Assembly: GCF_019649055.1 (NCBI RefSeq) | Contig: NW_026570247.1 | Span: 1 to 64,000 of the forward strand | DNA length: 64,000 bases | Direction: 5' to 3' | DNA from: Paramacrobiotus metropolitanus | Lineage: Eukaryota > Tardigrada > Eutardigrada > Parachela > Macrobiotidae | Shown here: in pieces, positions 1-11,973 of the stretch | How the letters are laid out: the number at the start of each line of letters is the position of its first letter | How positions within the stretch are numbered: the first letter of the stretch is position 1 | Notes under the pieces: generated by a model | Databases searched by the model: none | Told to the model about the DNA's origin: nothing | The model's input: the letters and a program-made list of their open reading frames with translations, nothing else | Translations under genes and position numbers: made by a program

Positions 1-189
1 TAAATTACCAATTCAATTATCAATATTTATTATAATGCTGGTCTTTTCTAATAACTGATTTTATTAATTTTTTTTTATTAAGAGATTTATTAATCCAATT
101 AAGTGATTTATTCGCTATTTATTAGTACTAAAATTATTTATCTATTTATCTAACAACAATTTTAATTAACATTTTAATTAAACTTTTAG

Positions 190-1989
190 TTAATGAAGGA
201 GGGCACCGCCTGTCGGCCGGCGGCCAGCGACTGCGACCTGCCCGAGTACTGCAGCGGCCGCGACAGCCGCTGCCCGGTGGACGGCTTCAAGAAGAACGGC
301 CAGTACTGCGAGGACGGGAAGAGCTACTGCTTCAACCGCACCTGCCAACACCTGGACGGGCAGTGCGCCGCCATCTGGGGCGCCGACAGCGCCATGGCCG
401 CCCTGGACTGCTACCGCAAGTACAACGCCGAGGGCATGTTCAACGGCCACTGCGGCCTCCATCCCGACGGCACCTTCCGGGCCTGCGAGCCCGGCGACCT
501 CCTGTGCGGCAGTGTGCAGTGCCAGGGCGGCACCGCCCACCACGACCACTTCACGGCGTCGGCCTCCGTCATCACCCACAAAGGTCACCCGCTGGAGTGC
601 AAGACCCGCACCTCGGAGGGCGTGCAGATGGACAGCGTCGACGTCCTGCTGGCCGCCAACGGCACCAAGTGTGACGTTAACCGGGTGTGTCTCGCCGGGC
701 GTTGCGTGGACATTGTCCCGCTGATCCAGGCCGGGACGTGTCCGGGGAGTAACGCCGTGACCTCCTGCTCCGGACACGGGCAGTGCAGTGACCTGAACCA
801 GTGTTCCTGCGACGCCGGGTACGGCGGCGACGACTGCGCCCGGAAGACCGCCGCCCGGCAGGACAACACCTCTGCCCACTCCCGCCACGTCCCCAACGCC
901 CCGCCCATCCGCTCCAGCCGGCTGGAGTTCAGCGAGCTCATCGACAACTTCATGATCCCCATCATCATGGCGTCGCTGATCGCCTTCTTCCTGGTCTTCT
1001 TCCTGGTGGCGCTCTTCTGCTACAAACAGCGGACCAGTGACGGGTACGACGGAACCCTCCCGGAGCCGGAGGACATCAGTCTGGTGGCGACGAAGCCGCC
1101 CCTGCGGAGTCCGGTGGCGAGCTACGCCTCCCTGAAACGCAATGACCTTTCCTCCAGCCAACTGAACCCCGAACGCCGCAGTCTCCTGTCGGACGCCGGG
1201 ACCTACCGCAGCTACAATGGCAGCTTCAGCAGTCACCACCGGACCTACGCGCCGCCCTCGTCCACCTCCACCCAGCAGCTCCTCCCCATGGAGGTCCTCC
1301 GCGGGCACAAAGACGCGGCGGTGTCGCCGTTCGTCAAGCGGCGGCTCTCCAGCCGGCACAATCTCACGGTCCCGCCCTCTCCGGCGTGGGGACACGTCGC
1401 GCCGGACGAACGCCTGTCCGACGAGTGGACCTCCATCTCCGACGAGTTCAACGGCACCCACGAGTACTGCAAACCGGGTTCGCTGTACACCGAGACCGCC
1501 CTGATCACGCCTACTCGCGAGACCTACCGCGACTCCCTGCGCCGGAAGAACCGCCACAGCCCCTCCAGCACCGTCCCCCCGGAAACCCGGGAGGTGGCGC
1601 TGCAGGTCAACCTCGACGGGTTCCCCGCCGGGGAGGAGCGCCCGCTCAGCGGGTACCTCCCGCCGCTGCCGCCGGCCATGCGCGACCTCACCGTGACCCG
1701 GGTCATGAACCCCCTCCCGCGGGTGTCGGTGCAGCGGGCGGAGAGCCCCGAGGCGTTGTGGCACGCGGGAGTCTCGTCCCGTTCGCCACGCCTCCTTCAC
1801 CATGTCAACTCCATCATCCTGCCGCAGCAGCACGCCCCGCGCCACGCCCCCTTGACCGGGTCGCCGCGGCGGCGCACCCCGGCGTACGTCATGCAACCGC
1901 CGCACGAGGGGCAGTGGAGCGACAGCGACGAGTCCAGTGATAGCAATCATCTGAGTGTCAACCATCTGTCGCATAACGTTCGCATGTAA
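190..1989 (+). CDS. ADAM-family protein, last exon (disintegrin to cytoplasmic tail)
   Basis: Last exon of a membrane ADAM (a disintegrin and metalloprotease). The window opens in the preceding AT-rich intron; an acceptor AG at 188-189 starts the exon, so the first ATG at 193 is internal and the protease domain lies outside. In order: end of the disintegrin domain (motif DCDLPEYC), a Cys-rich region, an EGF-like module (CSGHGQCSD, about codons 192-216), a stalk, one transmembrane helix (about codons 253-276, DNA 951-1025) ending in CYKQR, and a long tail of about 320 residues with Pro-rich stretches. ADAMs shed or bind cell-surface proteins. The Cys-rich/EGF spacing reminds me of the ADAM11/22/23 group, several members of which are catalytically dead, but this cannot be tested without the upstream exons. 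Stop TAA at 1987-1989; an AATAAA follows at 2024. Confidence 0.85.
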   Translation, partial: LMKEGTACRPAASDCDLPEYCSGRDSRCPVDGFKKNGQYCEDGKSYCFNRTCQHLDGQCAAIWGADSAMAALDCYRKYNAEGMFNGHCGLHPDGTFRACEPGDLLCGSVQCQGGTAHHDHFTASASVITHKGHPLECKTRTSEGVQMDSVDVLLAANGTKCDVNRVCLAGRCVDIVPLIQAGTCPGSNAVTSCSGHGQCSDLNQCSCDAGYGGDDCARKTAARQDNTSAHSRHVPNAPPIRSSRLEFSELIDNFMIPIIMASLIAFFLVFFLVALFCYKQRTSDGYDGTLPEPEDISLVATKPPLRSPVASYASLKRNDLSSSQLNPERRSLLSDAGTYRSYNGSFSSHHRTYAPPSSTSTQQLLPMEVLRGHKDAAVSPFVKRRLSSRHNLTVPPSPAWGHVAPDERLSDEWTSISDEFNGTHEYCKPGSLYTETALITPTRETYRDSLRRKNRHSPSSTVPPETREVALQVNLDGFPAGEERPLSGYLPPLPPAMRDLTVTRVMNPLPRVSVQRAESPEALWHAGVSSRSPRLLHHVNSIILPQQHAPRHAPLTGSPRRRTPAYVMQPPHEGQWSDSDESSDSNHLSVNHLSHNVRM

Positions 1990-2007
1990 TGTCGTGTACG
2001 ATTCGCT

Positions 2008-2239
2008 GGCTTCTGATTGGCTCAATAAAGTGTCGTAATAATTGATCATTAGGCGCGTCGCTTCTCATTGAGACACTGAACACGCACATTAACAACTCGC
2101 GCAACCTTTATGTACGTACAACTGTCTTGCTTCTGATTGGCTCAATAAAATATCACAATAATTAATTAATAGGCGAGTCGTTTCTCGTTGAGACAGTAAG
2201 CACAGCTAACACACACACTCCAGAAAAACTCGCGTAACA
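2008..2239 (+). repeat. Tandem duplication of the ADAM 3' end with two poly(A) signals
   Basis: Two imperfect copies of about 100 bp (from 2008 and from 2128) each contain TTCTGATTGGCTCAATAAA followed by a GAGTCG/CATTGAGACA-like stretch. AATAAA lies at 2024-2029 and 2144-2149. Either could end the ADAM transcript. Confidence 0.7.
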
Positions 2240-2668
2240 TTAATTCAGAGTGAAGGAGATTGCAGAGCGGAAGATTAGCTCTACACCATCGTGTAGCGGC
2301 AATACACGCTGACCCACATTCTACCCGGCCACAGCCGCGTTTTTTTACCGACACATACCAAACAATTCTAAACACACACACACATCGGCCATAAACAACG
2401 TTGTCCTCGTGCTGCTCTGACAATCAGCGCAACAAGTCGACAATCCAACGATTATTCTACCGGTACGACGCGCTGTTCTCACGTACATGCATACATGGGA
2501 AAACCGGTTTCGCCGTGGTGCAGTTAAGCGCAGCGAATGTTTGTTGCTTGACGATGCAGCTGTCGGCGGTGAGCGCGCACGTGAAGCTGCATTTCATCTT
2601 GACGCTAGAAATCGAGACTATAGAGTTTGGAACGCCGATGTGCAGGATCGTGTAATCATAGTTTCCTT

Positions 2669-2706
2669 GTAAATACTTGCAACGCTGACGCAAAATTCTC
2701 TGCCTT

Positions 2707-2768
<62 letters not shown>

Positions 2769-2884
2769 TTTAATACGCCCGAAATTTTTTGGACATTGCA
2801 GTGTATCGGATTTGTCGGATATTTTTTAATAATTTATTTTCCTGTTTTGAAATACTGCAACCGCTACCACACATTCTCTTGCCT

Positions 2885-2917
<33 letters not shown>

Positions 2918-2999
2918 GTACGCCGAAAATTTGGAGGATCTGTAGCGTATCAGATCCGCCGGATATTTTTTATACGATTTATTTCCTTATCCCGAAACT
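2669..2999. repeat. Degenerate tandem repeat with (ATT)n microsatellites
   Basis: Two similar units, each with a Cys/Phe-like non-coding lead, a run of ATT triplets (about 2709-2766 and 2887-2918) and a shared stretch containing GGATATTTTTTA. The longer ATT run is about 19 triplets. No coding potential seen. Confidence 0.7.
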
Positions 3000-5900
3000 A
3001 CCGTGTATATAAAGTGTCTCTGTATCTGGCAGACGGATTAATTGTGAGCCCAATACATATCATAATATTCTCCGCACTTCCTGCTGCTGGGTTTGGCGCC
3101 TATACGGCAACAGGCAAATGACCTCGTCGGGTGGCTGTGTGTTTTTTGCATAGATCGGATGCAGCGTTAGCAGTGCTACCTGCAACACTCCGGCCTTTCA
3201 TTTCTCTCTCTGTCTCTCTCACTCTCTCGCGCAATTCATCAAGCCATGAAATAACAACCTTGAGCTGCCGCTGCGCCGCCACTGTAGCCGACCATTTTCT
3301 AACACACAACCCACTGATATCATTTTTATTTCCTCCATCAATTTCTCCACACCCGTGTGTGTTGATCATTCCCCGCGTTTCTCTGGATAAATATTGGGAA
3401 TTACACCGGAAATGTACGCTGCCGTGTCGCCGGGATAAATTCCTCGACGGAGTCACGAGGCAGGTTTGTTTTAATCAGACAGTCGGAATCCCCTGGTCCG
3501 TGCCAGTTGTGAGTTGGCTGTTATATGCTGTATTGATTAACCTGGTTTTGGCAGCTTCGCGACCTGATTGAGGTGGCGCTCGAATGCACACTATAATATC
3601 GAAATACTGCACGTAGCGCAGCTGGGCCAGAACGTAATGGTCCGAATTTTATTTGGACGCAGAAGAGTGTTATATTCTCCCGGGTGACAGTAATGAGTGT
3701 CTCTGACAAGCGAATATAAATTGCCCATATATTCCGTGCCGGTAGAATCTTATACTCTCTTCTTTAACACATTTATTCGCTGTAATCATTATATTATGCG
3801 GACACCGCGGGAGGCGGCTACCGGCCGGCGTAAATGGCTGACCACAGGAAATAATGTTATTGATGCCGCCGCGGTGTGTAGCGAATGCATAAACAACCGC
3901 CCCATCCGAATATTATTTTGTGTAATTATATGATGCCGATAACGTTGACACCGCGGCTTGATCGAAATAATTCATTTGCGCCGGGAATGAATATTTTGTA
4001 GCGATTATGCGCAGCGTCCGAATGCTGTGCGTGTCGAGGACGAACGGTGGAAATGCAGTGTTGTCCCGGTGTTGACAAACATTGCAATTGGTTCCGCTAC
4101 TGATCACCGCTATAAAATGCGTGTATTCGCTAGCATTCCACCGCGGTGCTTTCGCGGCGTTCGCGCATAGCAGGTTGCAAGTGACGGCGAGTTACAAGCG
4201 GCAATTAAGAATGTCCTGTTTGTTGACGGCGGCGCTGGTTGAGAAGCCAACCAGCAAACGTGTTAATCGAAGAATTTTATAAAATTAAAAACGAAGTCGC
4301 GCAAAAAGGTGAAATCGGCCAGTCGGTCCGCGGTTTAAAAATTGATTAATAAAATTAGAAACCGTGCGCAATATGAAAAATTCGAACCGAGATGCCCTCG
4401 TTTGAGCAATTTGTGTTAAAACGAAGCATCTACTTTTTTCGTCCGACTTCATAAATCGTTTGGCTATTTAGCGGGTTAGGGTCTCGTTCGTTATCGTAAT
4501 TAACCAGACCACAACTTAGAATTAAAGAAACTGAAAAATCAACCGATCGGTCCGCGGTTTGAAAATTAATTATTAAAATAAAAAATACCGTGTGCAGCAA
4601 GCGCATAAATCGCCAGCGCCGGGTTCGAACTGCGAAGCGCTTGTTTGCGCAATGTGCGCTGAAACAACGCAGCCACGTTATTTTAACATTGATATAAATT
4701 CCTTAATATAATCGCACTACTGTAGTATTTTCATACGTGTTGATGTAAAAGCACGTCTAGCATAGTCAAAATGGGAAATAAAAATAGCAAATTAATGTGC
4801 AGCGCTTGATTGGCGCGGGACGCTGTTGGGTGCTTGTAAACCGGCTTGGCAATGGAATGCGGAATAGATATGCTAAACACGGCGTGATTAGTCCGTATTT
4901 GCCTAATCCAATAACCAACCAGCACGTACAATAATTATTAAGATTTTCCGGAGAATGTCTGTATAGTGTCGCCGGCGCAATATTAACGCTAGCGTCACGG
5001 GAGATGCTTGGCCGTGACCTGCTGCACCCGTACTCTTCCCAGCCCGCCCCCGCAGGCGGCGGCAGTAGCGACAGGTGCAGTTGCCGCGACTGCATAATCC
5101 AATTATAAACGGCTCATCGCCATGCTGACGAGTGGAGAGCAGCCACTCAAAAATCCTCATTATTTCGGCAGTGTACATGTGTTGCCGTGAGTGTGCGACA
5201 TATTCCGGCGTAATGGAACCGGTTGTCAGTGCGCTGTGTAATGTGTATGCGATTGTAGTCTACATTGTTTTGATAAAGTCGCTCGTCAGTTGTCTTGTTA
5301 AGGATCGGGCATTCTGAAGTATATATCTCGGAAAAGAATGCCGCAAAGTTTAAAATTACACGTACGGAGAAAAACGCGTCAAGATGCTTTCTGCGGATGA
5401 TTGATCAGCGCAACAGCAGGTTTATTTTTAAATACATCGCAACTTAGTAACTATAAAATTGCTTATACATTCTATCCACAACTTAACAAGTAATTAGTTA
5501 ATCGGCAATATCACAGCCATAGTCACAACAAAGCTGCGTAACGTGCAATTGTTTTTAATCGGTTAACACGACTGACGAATACTATGGTAGAAAAAGGTTA
5601 GGATGCTGTGTCATTCAAATTGTTTTGTGTGTCTTCATGTACTTTAGCAAGGGCTTTGCTGGTTGCACGCAAATTGTTAGCCGCTGCTACGGTAGTGGCA
5701 TTTCTTCAGCAGGAAGTCATTGTTGTGCACGGGGCGATAAGCAGGTCCTTTCTCTGTGTGTTGTAAGAGGAGGGCCTTATCATTTCAGCACTGATAAGCC
5801 GCGATTAGCCACAATTCCAGCATGCGCAACAGCAATTACTCGGTATACACTTCATGTACACTATAAGCAACAATTAGCTTCCGAGCTGATTGTCAGCCTA

Positions 5901-7414
5901 CAACAGGCCCATCACATACGCGCACATCCCACCACTTTGTAACTATACTGTGTATCTGATATTTTTCTGGATAGTTGGGCGAATTTGCTAGTTTACGGGA
6001 TTAATCGCCTCCAGCATCTTCAAGCTGTTCCTGTGCAGGTACAGAGTAATACAGGGAACTAGGTAGTACTGGCTTTCGCGGCCATGTACACGATTTTCTT
6101 CCGCTACACTGTATACAGTTCCTAGCATCAGTGTTTTTATTACAGTGTTGTATTAATTAAGTCTTGTTACCTGGAAGGAGAAACTACCGTAGTTTACCGT
6201 ACTTTTATGTAAGGTTTTTGGATGGGGAGGGGTAAAAATAAGGGGGGTACTGGAAAAAAGAAGAGTAGCGTAGGTCTTTATTTCAGGATTCGTTTAAAGC
6301 GGTTGGGTACAAGTTACAACAGTGTACTCTACTTGATAAAAAGACGATATTACTGGAGCTCGTTAGCAAATGGTTGTTTCTCCTCTACCAGCAGCTGCTT
6401 TTTGTCGTGATAGGAAGGTACTGTCATGAGAACCCGGGACAATTAATTTGCTGCATAGATAATCAGCGTGCGGAGTTATGATTATAAGCGTGAGTCGGTG
6501 CATCGATTCAACGATCAGTCAGTCAAAATCAGCTGCAGCGGAATTCGCTCAACGCGTACGGCAAGAATATCGCGTATTAATTAATGCTACACTATCATAG
6601 CATTTCTGTTTGTAGAATGGTGATTGCCGGTTTGGTATGATCGAAGTTCACACACACACACTGAAAGCGTATTGCCCATGCTAATTCCTACCGCATAACA
6701 GACACGCACCGCGGATTATAAAGCCGTACCATGTGTCAAGCTCCAAGACTTTTCAAATTTTAAAATTCTGAACAGTTTGTATAGTTTAATATGCGTGCCA
6801 TGCAGTGCTAGCACGGCGGCCGTTGATGAGGCGGACCGCAGATCAGCGCGCCGAACCGAATGAGTAAGAACAGTACACTAAGAAATTAACGGGTCCTGGC
6901 GCCGGCATCGAACGGACACTCCGCTGCCGTTGATTAATCAGCGCGCACTAATTAATACACGTATATTAACACATACGGGTATTGGCTGCAAAAACCGGCA
7001 ATTTTCACCCGTTATTTTACATACTACCGGTCCAAATAACGCCGCGTTGTGAAGCCGAATAATTGCGGTCCAGAATCGCTGAATAAATTTGTCACAAGAT
7101 ACTTGTCGAATTGAGAATCGAGCGGTGTGCAGTTGTAGCGCGTGTAACAGTAATAAAGTGCGTTTGATGGATGGGTTCGCTCTCAATTCTTCTTCAATGT
7201 ATCTTGTGATAGGCGACAACTAATGACTCACGGTCACCCGGCGCGTCTAAATGTAGGTGAAGCGCGCGGATTCTGGTCATAACGTTACTACACGCTTTAC
7301 ACAACAGCCACTAGATAAATATTTTTTTCTATTTTTTGTTTTTATTTGCTGAATTTTAGCGTGTTGTAGGTTGAATGCCGGTATAATTCGCGGTGGACGG
7401 CGAACGTGTGCGGA
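3000..7414. other. Intergenic region between ADAM and EPS8-like genes
   Basis: No convincing gene. Open frames here are short, lack splice logic and have no recognisable domain. A weak duplication is seen at about 4287-4430 and 4530-4680, both copies holding CGGTCCGCGGTTT followed by an AT-rich stretch and an 'aacgcag/aacgaag' end. The 3' part may hold the EPS8 promoter and 5' leader, which I could not delimit. Confidence 0.5.
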
Positions 7415-10400
7415 ATGAGTCGCGACAACTCCTACGAAGGCCGACTGCCCCACGGGGGCGGCGGGGCGGGGGCCAGCGCGGGGGCCAGTAAGCTGGCGCT
7501 GAGCAGCATGAAGGCCAACGGGCACGGCCATCTCAACGGCCACGCCTCCCACGCCCGCCCCGCCCACAGCGCCAGCAGTGCCGGCTACTATTCCGGTACG
7601 TCCTGTGTAAATCACTTTCCTGTCCAGCATAACTAGATTTTTTAAAAAGCACTACGTTGAAAATTTCTAGTGAAATAAATCCAGAAACTTTCGCCGCTTG
7701 AAGCCATTGCAACCGCTCGGTGTGGCGGCGTAATGTGAATCTGATCTTAAATTTTTTTAAACAATTTCTGTTTTTTCCTTTTTGATTTTTGTCCGAAAAT
7801 TTAACTTTCTCTGCAGGACTTTTCATATAAAAATTAAGACAAAATTACAAGTATGTTGTAAATGTGTTAAATGGAACCAGACTGATGCAAAATCGAACGT
7901 AGAGAAAAACGCGACATAAATCGAACGTGAAATAGTGCGAGTGTTAATTAGTTATGCCGTACCAAAATTGCCGGTGGATGGCTGAGTAATATAACGCGAA
8001 GATCCCCGGCCAATTGCCTATCGTAAACAAACTTGTATCGTGTGATGACAATGGTGGCTGCAGGTCAGTCCGGCAGTGAAGACGGCGCCCTCTACACCGT
8101 CGACCATCTGGCCACCTTCACCGTCGGGGAAAGTTACGGTGAGTGATGGAATGAAGCGTGAGCAAGACAACAAACAATTTCTCGTTATGGCGCTGCAGCG
8201 CAATTAAAGCCAATCATCCGGCGCGTATATGTGCGATTCGGCGCTTATACAACTCTGGTGTAGACGAGCTTATCATCATACCCAACGTATTCGAATCCTC
8301 CTTACATATAAACATATTTATGTTCATGCTTGTGCATTCAACTAAGGAAACATCTTTCGCATTACGCAACGCTACGTTTGCAGAGTTGGTGCATCCGCAG
8401 GACGGGCTACGCCGGCTGCGGCAGATGGAGAAATCCAGCGGGATCTGGACGCAGCGAATGTATCTGCGCGTGGAGCATAACTGGCTGGTCATTATCGACT
8501 ACGAAAACGGGGTACAACCCTTCCCTTATTTAATGTGGAATTGTTAAAATTAAGCTAATCGGTTAAAGGACACCGTGGAGCGCTTCCCGATGGAGTTAGT
8601 GAGCCAGCCCAGCCACTTTTTAAGCCAGGATCCCAAGGAGCTGTACAACAACATCCTCTTGTTCACCGTCAAACCCGATCCGCGCTCCAAATTCAACGCC
8701 GGCATCTCGGAGATGCACTTATTCCACTGCCTCAAGACCTCCGCCCAGACCATCGCTGACAGCATCACTCTGCTCTGCCGGACTGGGCTCAACGGCGCCG
8801 ACAAATCTTCCTCGTAAGTTTCGCCACCTGGGTATATATGCGCTATATAAAGAGTATAATATACGCACGTTGAATTGACCTTTCCTCGTTTATGTGTTCA
8901 TATACTGTCTAAATCGTATAAGATCTGTACTAATGTACTATTGTATCTGTACTGTAATTATTGGGTTAACTTCTGCATATACATACACGGTACATAGTGC
9001 ATACATATATAAATCGTACACGCATATATAGATCGTATATAAAAAAATCGTATATACGCACCTTTCTCTCTCCACATACAGTGCCAAGCGGAAAGGCGAC
9101 AACGGCGTCCTAGTAGGCGCCGGCCTCCTAGCCATGTCCTCCATCCCTCCGCCGCCCGCCAACCCTCCACCCGAACCGCCGCTCCAGGGCGGTGTCAATG
9201 TTAAGGAGCGGGTCGATGTCTTTAATAACATCCTCGGTACATCCGCAATTAAAATGTTCATATAACGACGGGGGATCGATGAAAAATTGTATATAGGAGA
9301 GTCGCGTAACGGCCGGCCGATGGGACGCAGTTACCTGCTGCAGGAGGCCGACAGTGAGTCGCAGTCGCAGCGCAGCGACAGTACCAGCACGAATTACGAG
9401 CGCGACGTGGCCATCCTCAATCACTGCTTCGACGATATTGAACGTTTTATCGCGCGGCTCCAGTACGCTTCGGCGGCCTACAAGGAGCTGGAACGCCGGC
9501 GCCGGCAGCGCAAGAGCAAAAAGAAGGAAGCTGGCGGTCAGTAAACGAACAGCTGTATACAATTTAAAAAAAAAATTAATAAAAAACTTAGTAAATTTTA
9601 AATTCAAAATTTATTAAGTTTTAAATAAATAAATTGAAAATTCAAAATAAAAAATGCTTTAGAATTTGAAATTATAAGCTGTTAATCAAGGTTTTCTTCG
9701 TTCAAAACAGACGGAATGCTGTTAGTCCGCGCACGACCGCCCGCGGAAGCCGAGTTCATCGACATCCTGCAGAAATTCAAGCTCAGCTTCAACCTCCTGG
9801 TAAGTCGCCCATTCCCGCGCATTTCCCGTCTGCCGGTGATTTTTCCATGATGTTCTTCCTTAGGGCAAACTGCGCTCGCACATCCATGACCCGAACGCGC
9901 CGGAGCTGGTGCACTTCCTGTTCACGCCGCTGGCGCTGGTGGTGGACGCCAGTCTGGACGCCGAGTACGGGCCGTCGCTGGCCGGCAGTGTCGTGGCGCC
10001 GCTGCTGACGGAGGAGGCCAAGCAGCTGCTGCTCAACTGTCTGACCAGCAAGGAGAGCGACCTGTGGCTGTCGCTGGGCGAGGCCTGGAGTCAGTCGCGC
10101 GGCCACTGGCCCGGCCATGTTCCTACCTACCAGCCAGTCTTTCATGACGGATGGGAGCCCAGTATTGACCGCGACCTCACGCAGGCCGGGGCGCTGTATA
10201 ATGAGCGGCTGCGCGGACGCCTGGAGCACAACTGGAAGGAGGTCCGTCGCGTCTACAACGTGCTTTTTTTCAATAAGAAAACATAAGAAAACATAAGAAA
10301 GCATAAGAAAACACCGAACACGCATTCTATATATTAGGAGCGGGATTTCGAGCAGGACAGCAACGGCGAGTATCCGCCCTACTCCGACTACCGCCACCAT

Positions 10401-11238
10401 CTGGACTCCACGCCCTCCCCGTCACCCCGTCAATACTCCGAAAAGTACCTCGTTTATTGCCAAGAAATTATATCTAACGTTACTAACGGTTGCCTATTTG
10501 TCTGACAGGGAACGAGACCGCGACCGGCACAGCGACTTCAGCGACGGTGTCGGCTCGGAGAACGATTATGAGCGGCGCCAGCGCCGCTTCGCCGGTGACC
10601 TTTTGGAGTCCAAAGCCGCGTCCTCGGCGTCCACGGCCAAACTGGTGCAGGTGCAGCACGCCCGCGCCGGCCGCAACGACAAGGAGCTCAGTGTGCAGGA
10701 AGGCGAAATCCTGGAGGTGGGTGTGGCTCTGCCGCTAGTGTCTATGACCTTTATGGGTGCTCGACATCCGAGGTGACCTTTATGGTCCCGTCTTACGTTG
10801 CGCCTTAAGCTGCAATGACCTTTAGGGTAATATGAACTCGCGGTGACCTTTAGAAGAGGTTCCCGGGGTCCTTGAGATTTACGGTGACCCTTACGGCACC
10901 AAGGGTCTGAAGTAACTTTAAAGATGTCGTAGAAAATTTAAGGGTGCTTGGAGCCCAACGTGACCTTTAGGAGTGGTTCCAGGTGGAATTCTACTAGACG
11001 GTGCGCATATGTGTTGCAGGTGCTGAACGACAGCCGAAAGTGGTGGCAAACCCGTAACAGCCGCGGCCAGGTGGGCTACGTGCCGCACACCATCGTCCGC
11101 GCCTACGCCGGCGACACGGCCGACGACGCCTACGCCTCCGGATACCCGGGTGCCTCACCGTCGCAGCGGAGCCACCAGCGCTCCGGCGGACAGCTGAGCG
11201 GCAACCGTTCCCACCGCGACCGCCACCGCTATGATTAA
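7415..11238 (+). CDS. EPS8: EPS8-like actin-signalling adaptor
   Basis: Eleven exons close exactly in frame to 674 codons: 7415-7595, 8064-8138, 8384-8511, 8569-8813, 9082-9236, 9297-9536, 9711-9799, 9864-10241, 10338-10444, 10509-10716, 11020-11238. The start at 7415 (MSRDNSYEG) is the first ATG of exon 1. An EPS8-type PTB domain spans about residues 68-205 ([12 protein letters not shown], then [11 protein letters not shown] and VERFPMELV). A conserved helix region follows ([20 protein letters not shown]). An SH3 domain lies at about 577-631 (ALYD-like [11 protein letters not shown], then [16 protein letters not shown]). EPS8 links receptor signalling to actin through Abi/Sos and caps or bundles actin with a C-terminal effector domain. 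Here the protein stops about 43 residues after the SH3, so that effector region is missing unless downstream exons escaped me. Possible poly(A) signal AATAAA near 11735. Confidence 0.93.
10745..10969 (+). promoter_or_regulatory. Array of TGACCTTTA (AAAGGTCA) half-sites in the last EPS8 intron
   Basis: Five TGACCTTT copies (10745, 10774, 10816, 10844, 10961) and two variants (TGACCCTTA at 10885, TAACTTTAA at 10913) sit within 225 bp. Spacing alternates between about 28 and 41-48 bp. The reverse complement AAAGGTCA is the extended half-site used by monomeric nuclear receptors of the NR4A/ERR/FTZ-F1 type. It could be an intronic regulatory element or simply a degenerate minisatellite with a period of about 70 bp. 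Confidence 0.45.
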
Positions 11239-11973
11239 CGCGTTTCTTACGATCGTTATTGTCGATATGAGCGCTAGTGTCGGCGTGATGCCGGCTGAGC
11301 GTGTTTTTGTAGGTTTTTTTGCTCGGGCGTGAGCAACTGCTGACCGGTGCTTTTTTGTTTGTCTTACGCTGTGCAATATGTCGACGTGACGGGGCGTGTC
11401 ACGCAGTGCCGTTTGTTCTGGTTGTAATTTATTGTTGTCCGCTGATTACAGAGAGACACCGCGCGATTTTACATAATTTTGACGGCTGTCTGTGGACGAT
11501 TGCTATTGGTCTTAGTAAAAGATACTGGTTTATTTAGGGATTTGACCCGGTACATAGCACCAAATGCGTGTACATCCACGGGAACTTTCGCTGGCGCGCA
11601 CTCGCAAACACGTTTTCTGCATTGCTTAACGATATTTTGTAGAGGTAGCGCATTCGAAGCTCTGGCGTTTCGTTGGGTTTCAATCGATTCCTAAGTGTAG
11701 CTACAATGTATCTGGAGTATGAATGAGTGATGAAAATAAAATTATATGCTGAAAACTATAGTACAGCATTATTTTTACTCGCGTAATCAGCTCATAATAT
11801 GTCTTTGCTACTCTGTATGTACATCGCAGTAATAACCTTAAAGCTGCAATTACACAACTTACTTGAAAGCGAGTTAGTTTCACCTGATTGTTGCAGACGT
11901 TAAAGCGGATTAAATAAATAGTCAGTATAAACAATAACAACGCTACTTGCAATAAGTAATGGGTCTGTTAGTA
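11239..11973. other. Gap between convergent EPS8-like and protease genes
   Basis: Contains the likely 3' UTR of the EPS8-like gene with AATAAA near 11735. No other gene seen. Confidence 0.5.

Noticed and set aside
190..2049. A 619-codon open frame on the minus strand opposite ADAM
   Set aside because: It mirrors GC-rich codons of a clear ADAM exon, has no domain and is a long shadow; similar antisense frames lie opposite SLC34, GPCR-2 and TUT1-like exons.
4590..4680. Possible tRNA or SINE B-box (GGGTTCGAACTGCG)
   Set aside because: The flanking bases do not pair as a T-stem and no acceptor or anticodon arm can be drawn.
5625..5942. 105-codon frame on the plus strand
   Set aside because: No signal peptide, domain, splice or poly(A) support, and composition is that of the non-coding flank.
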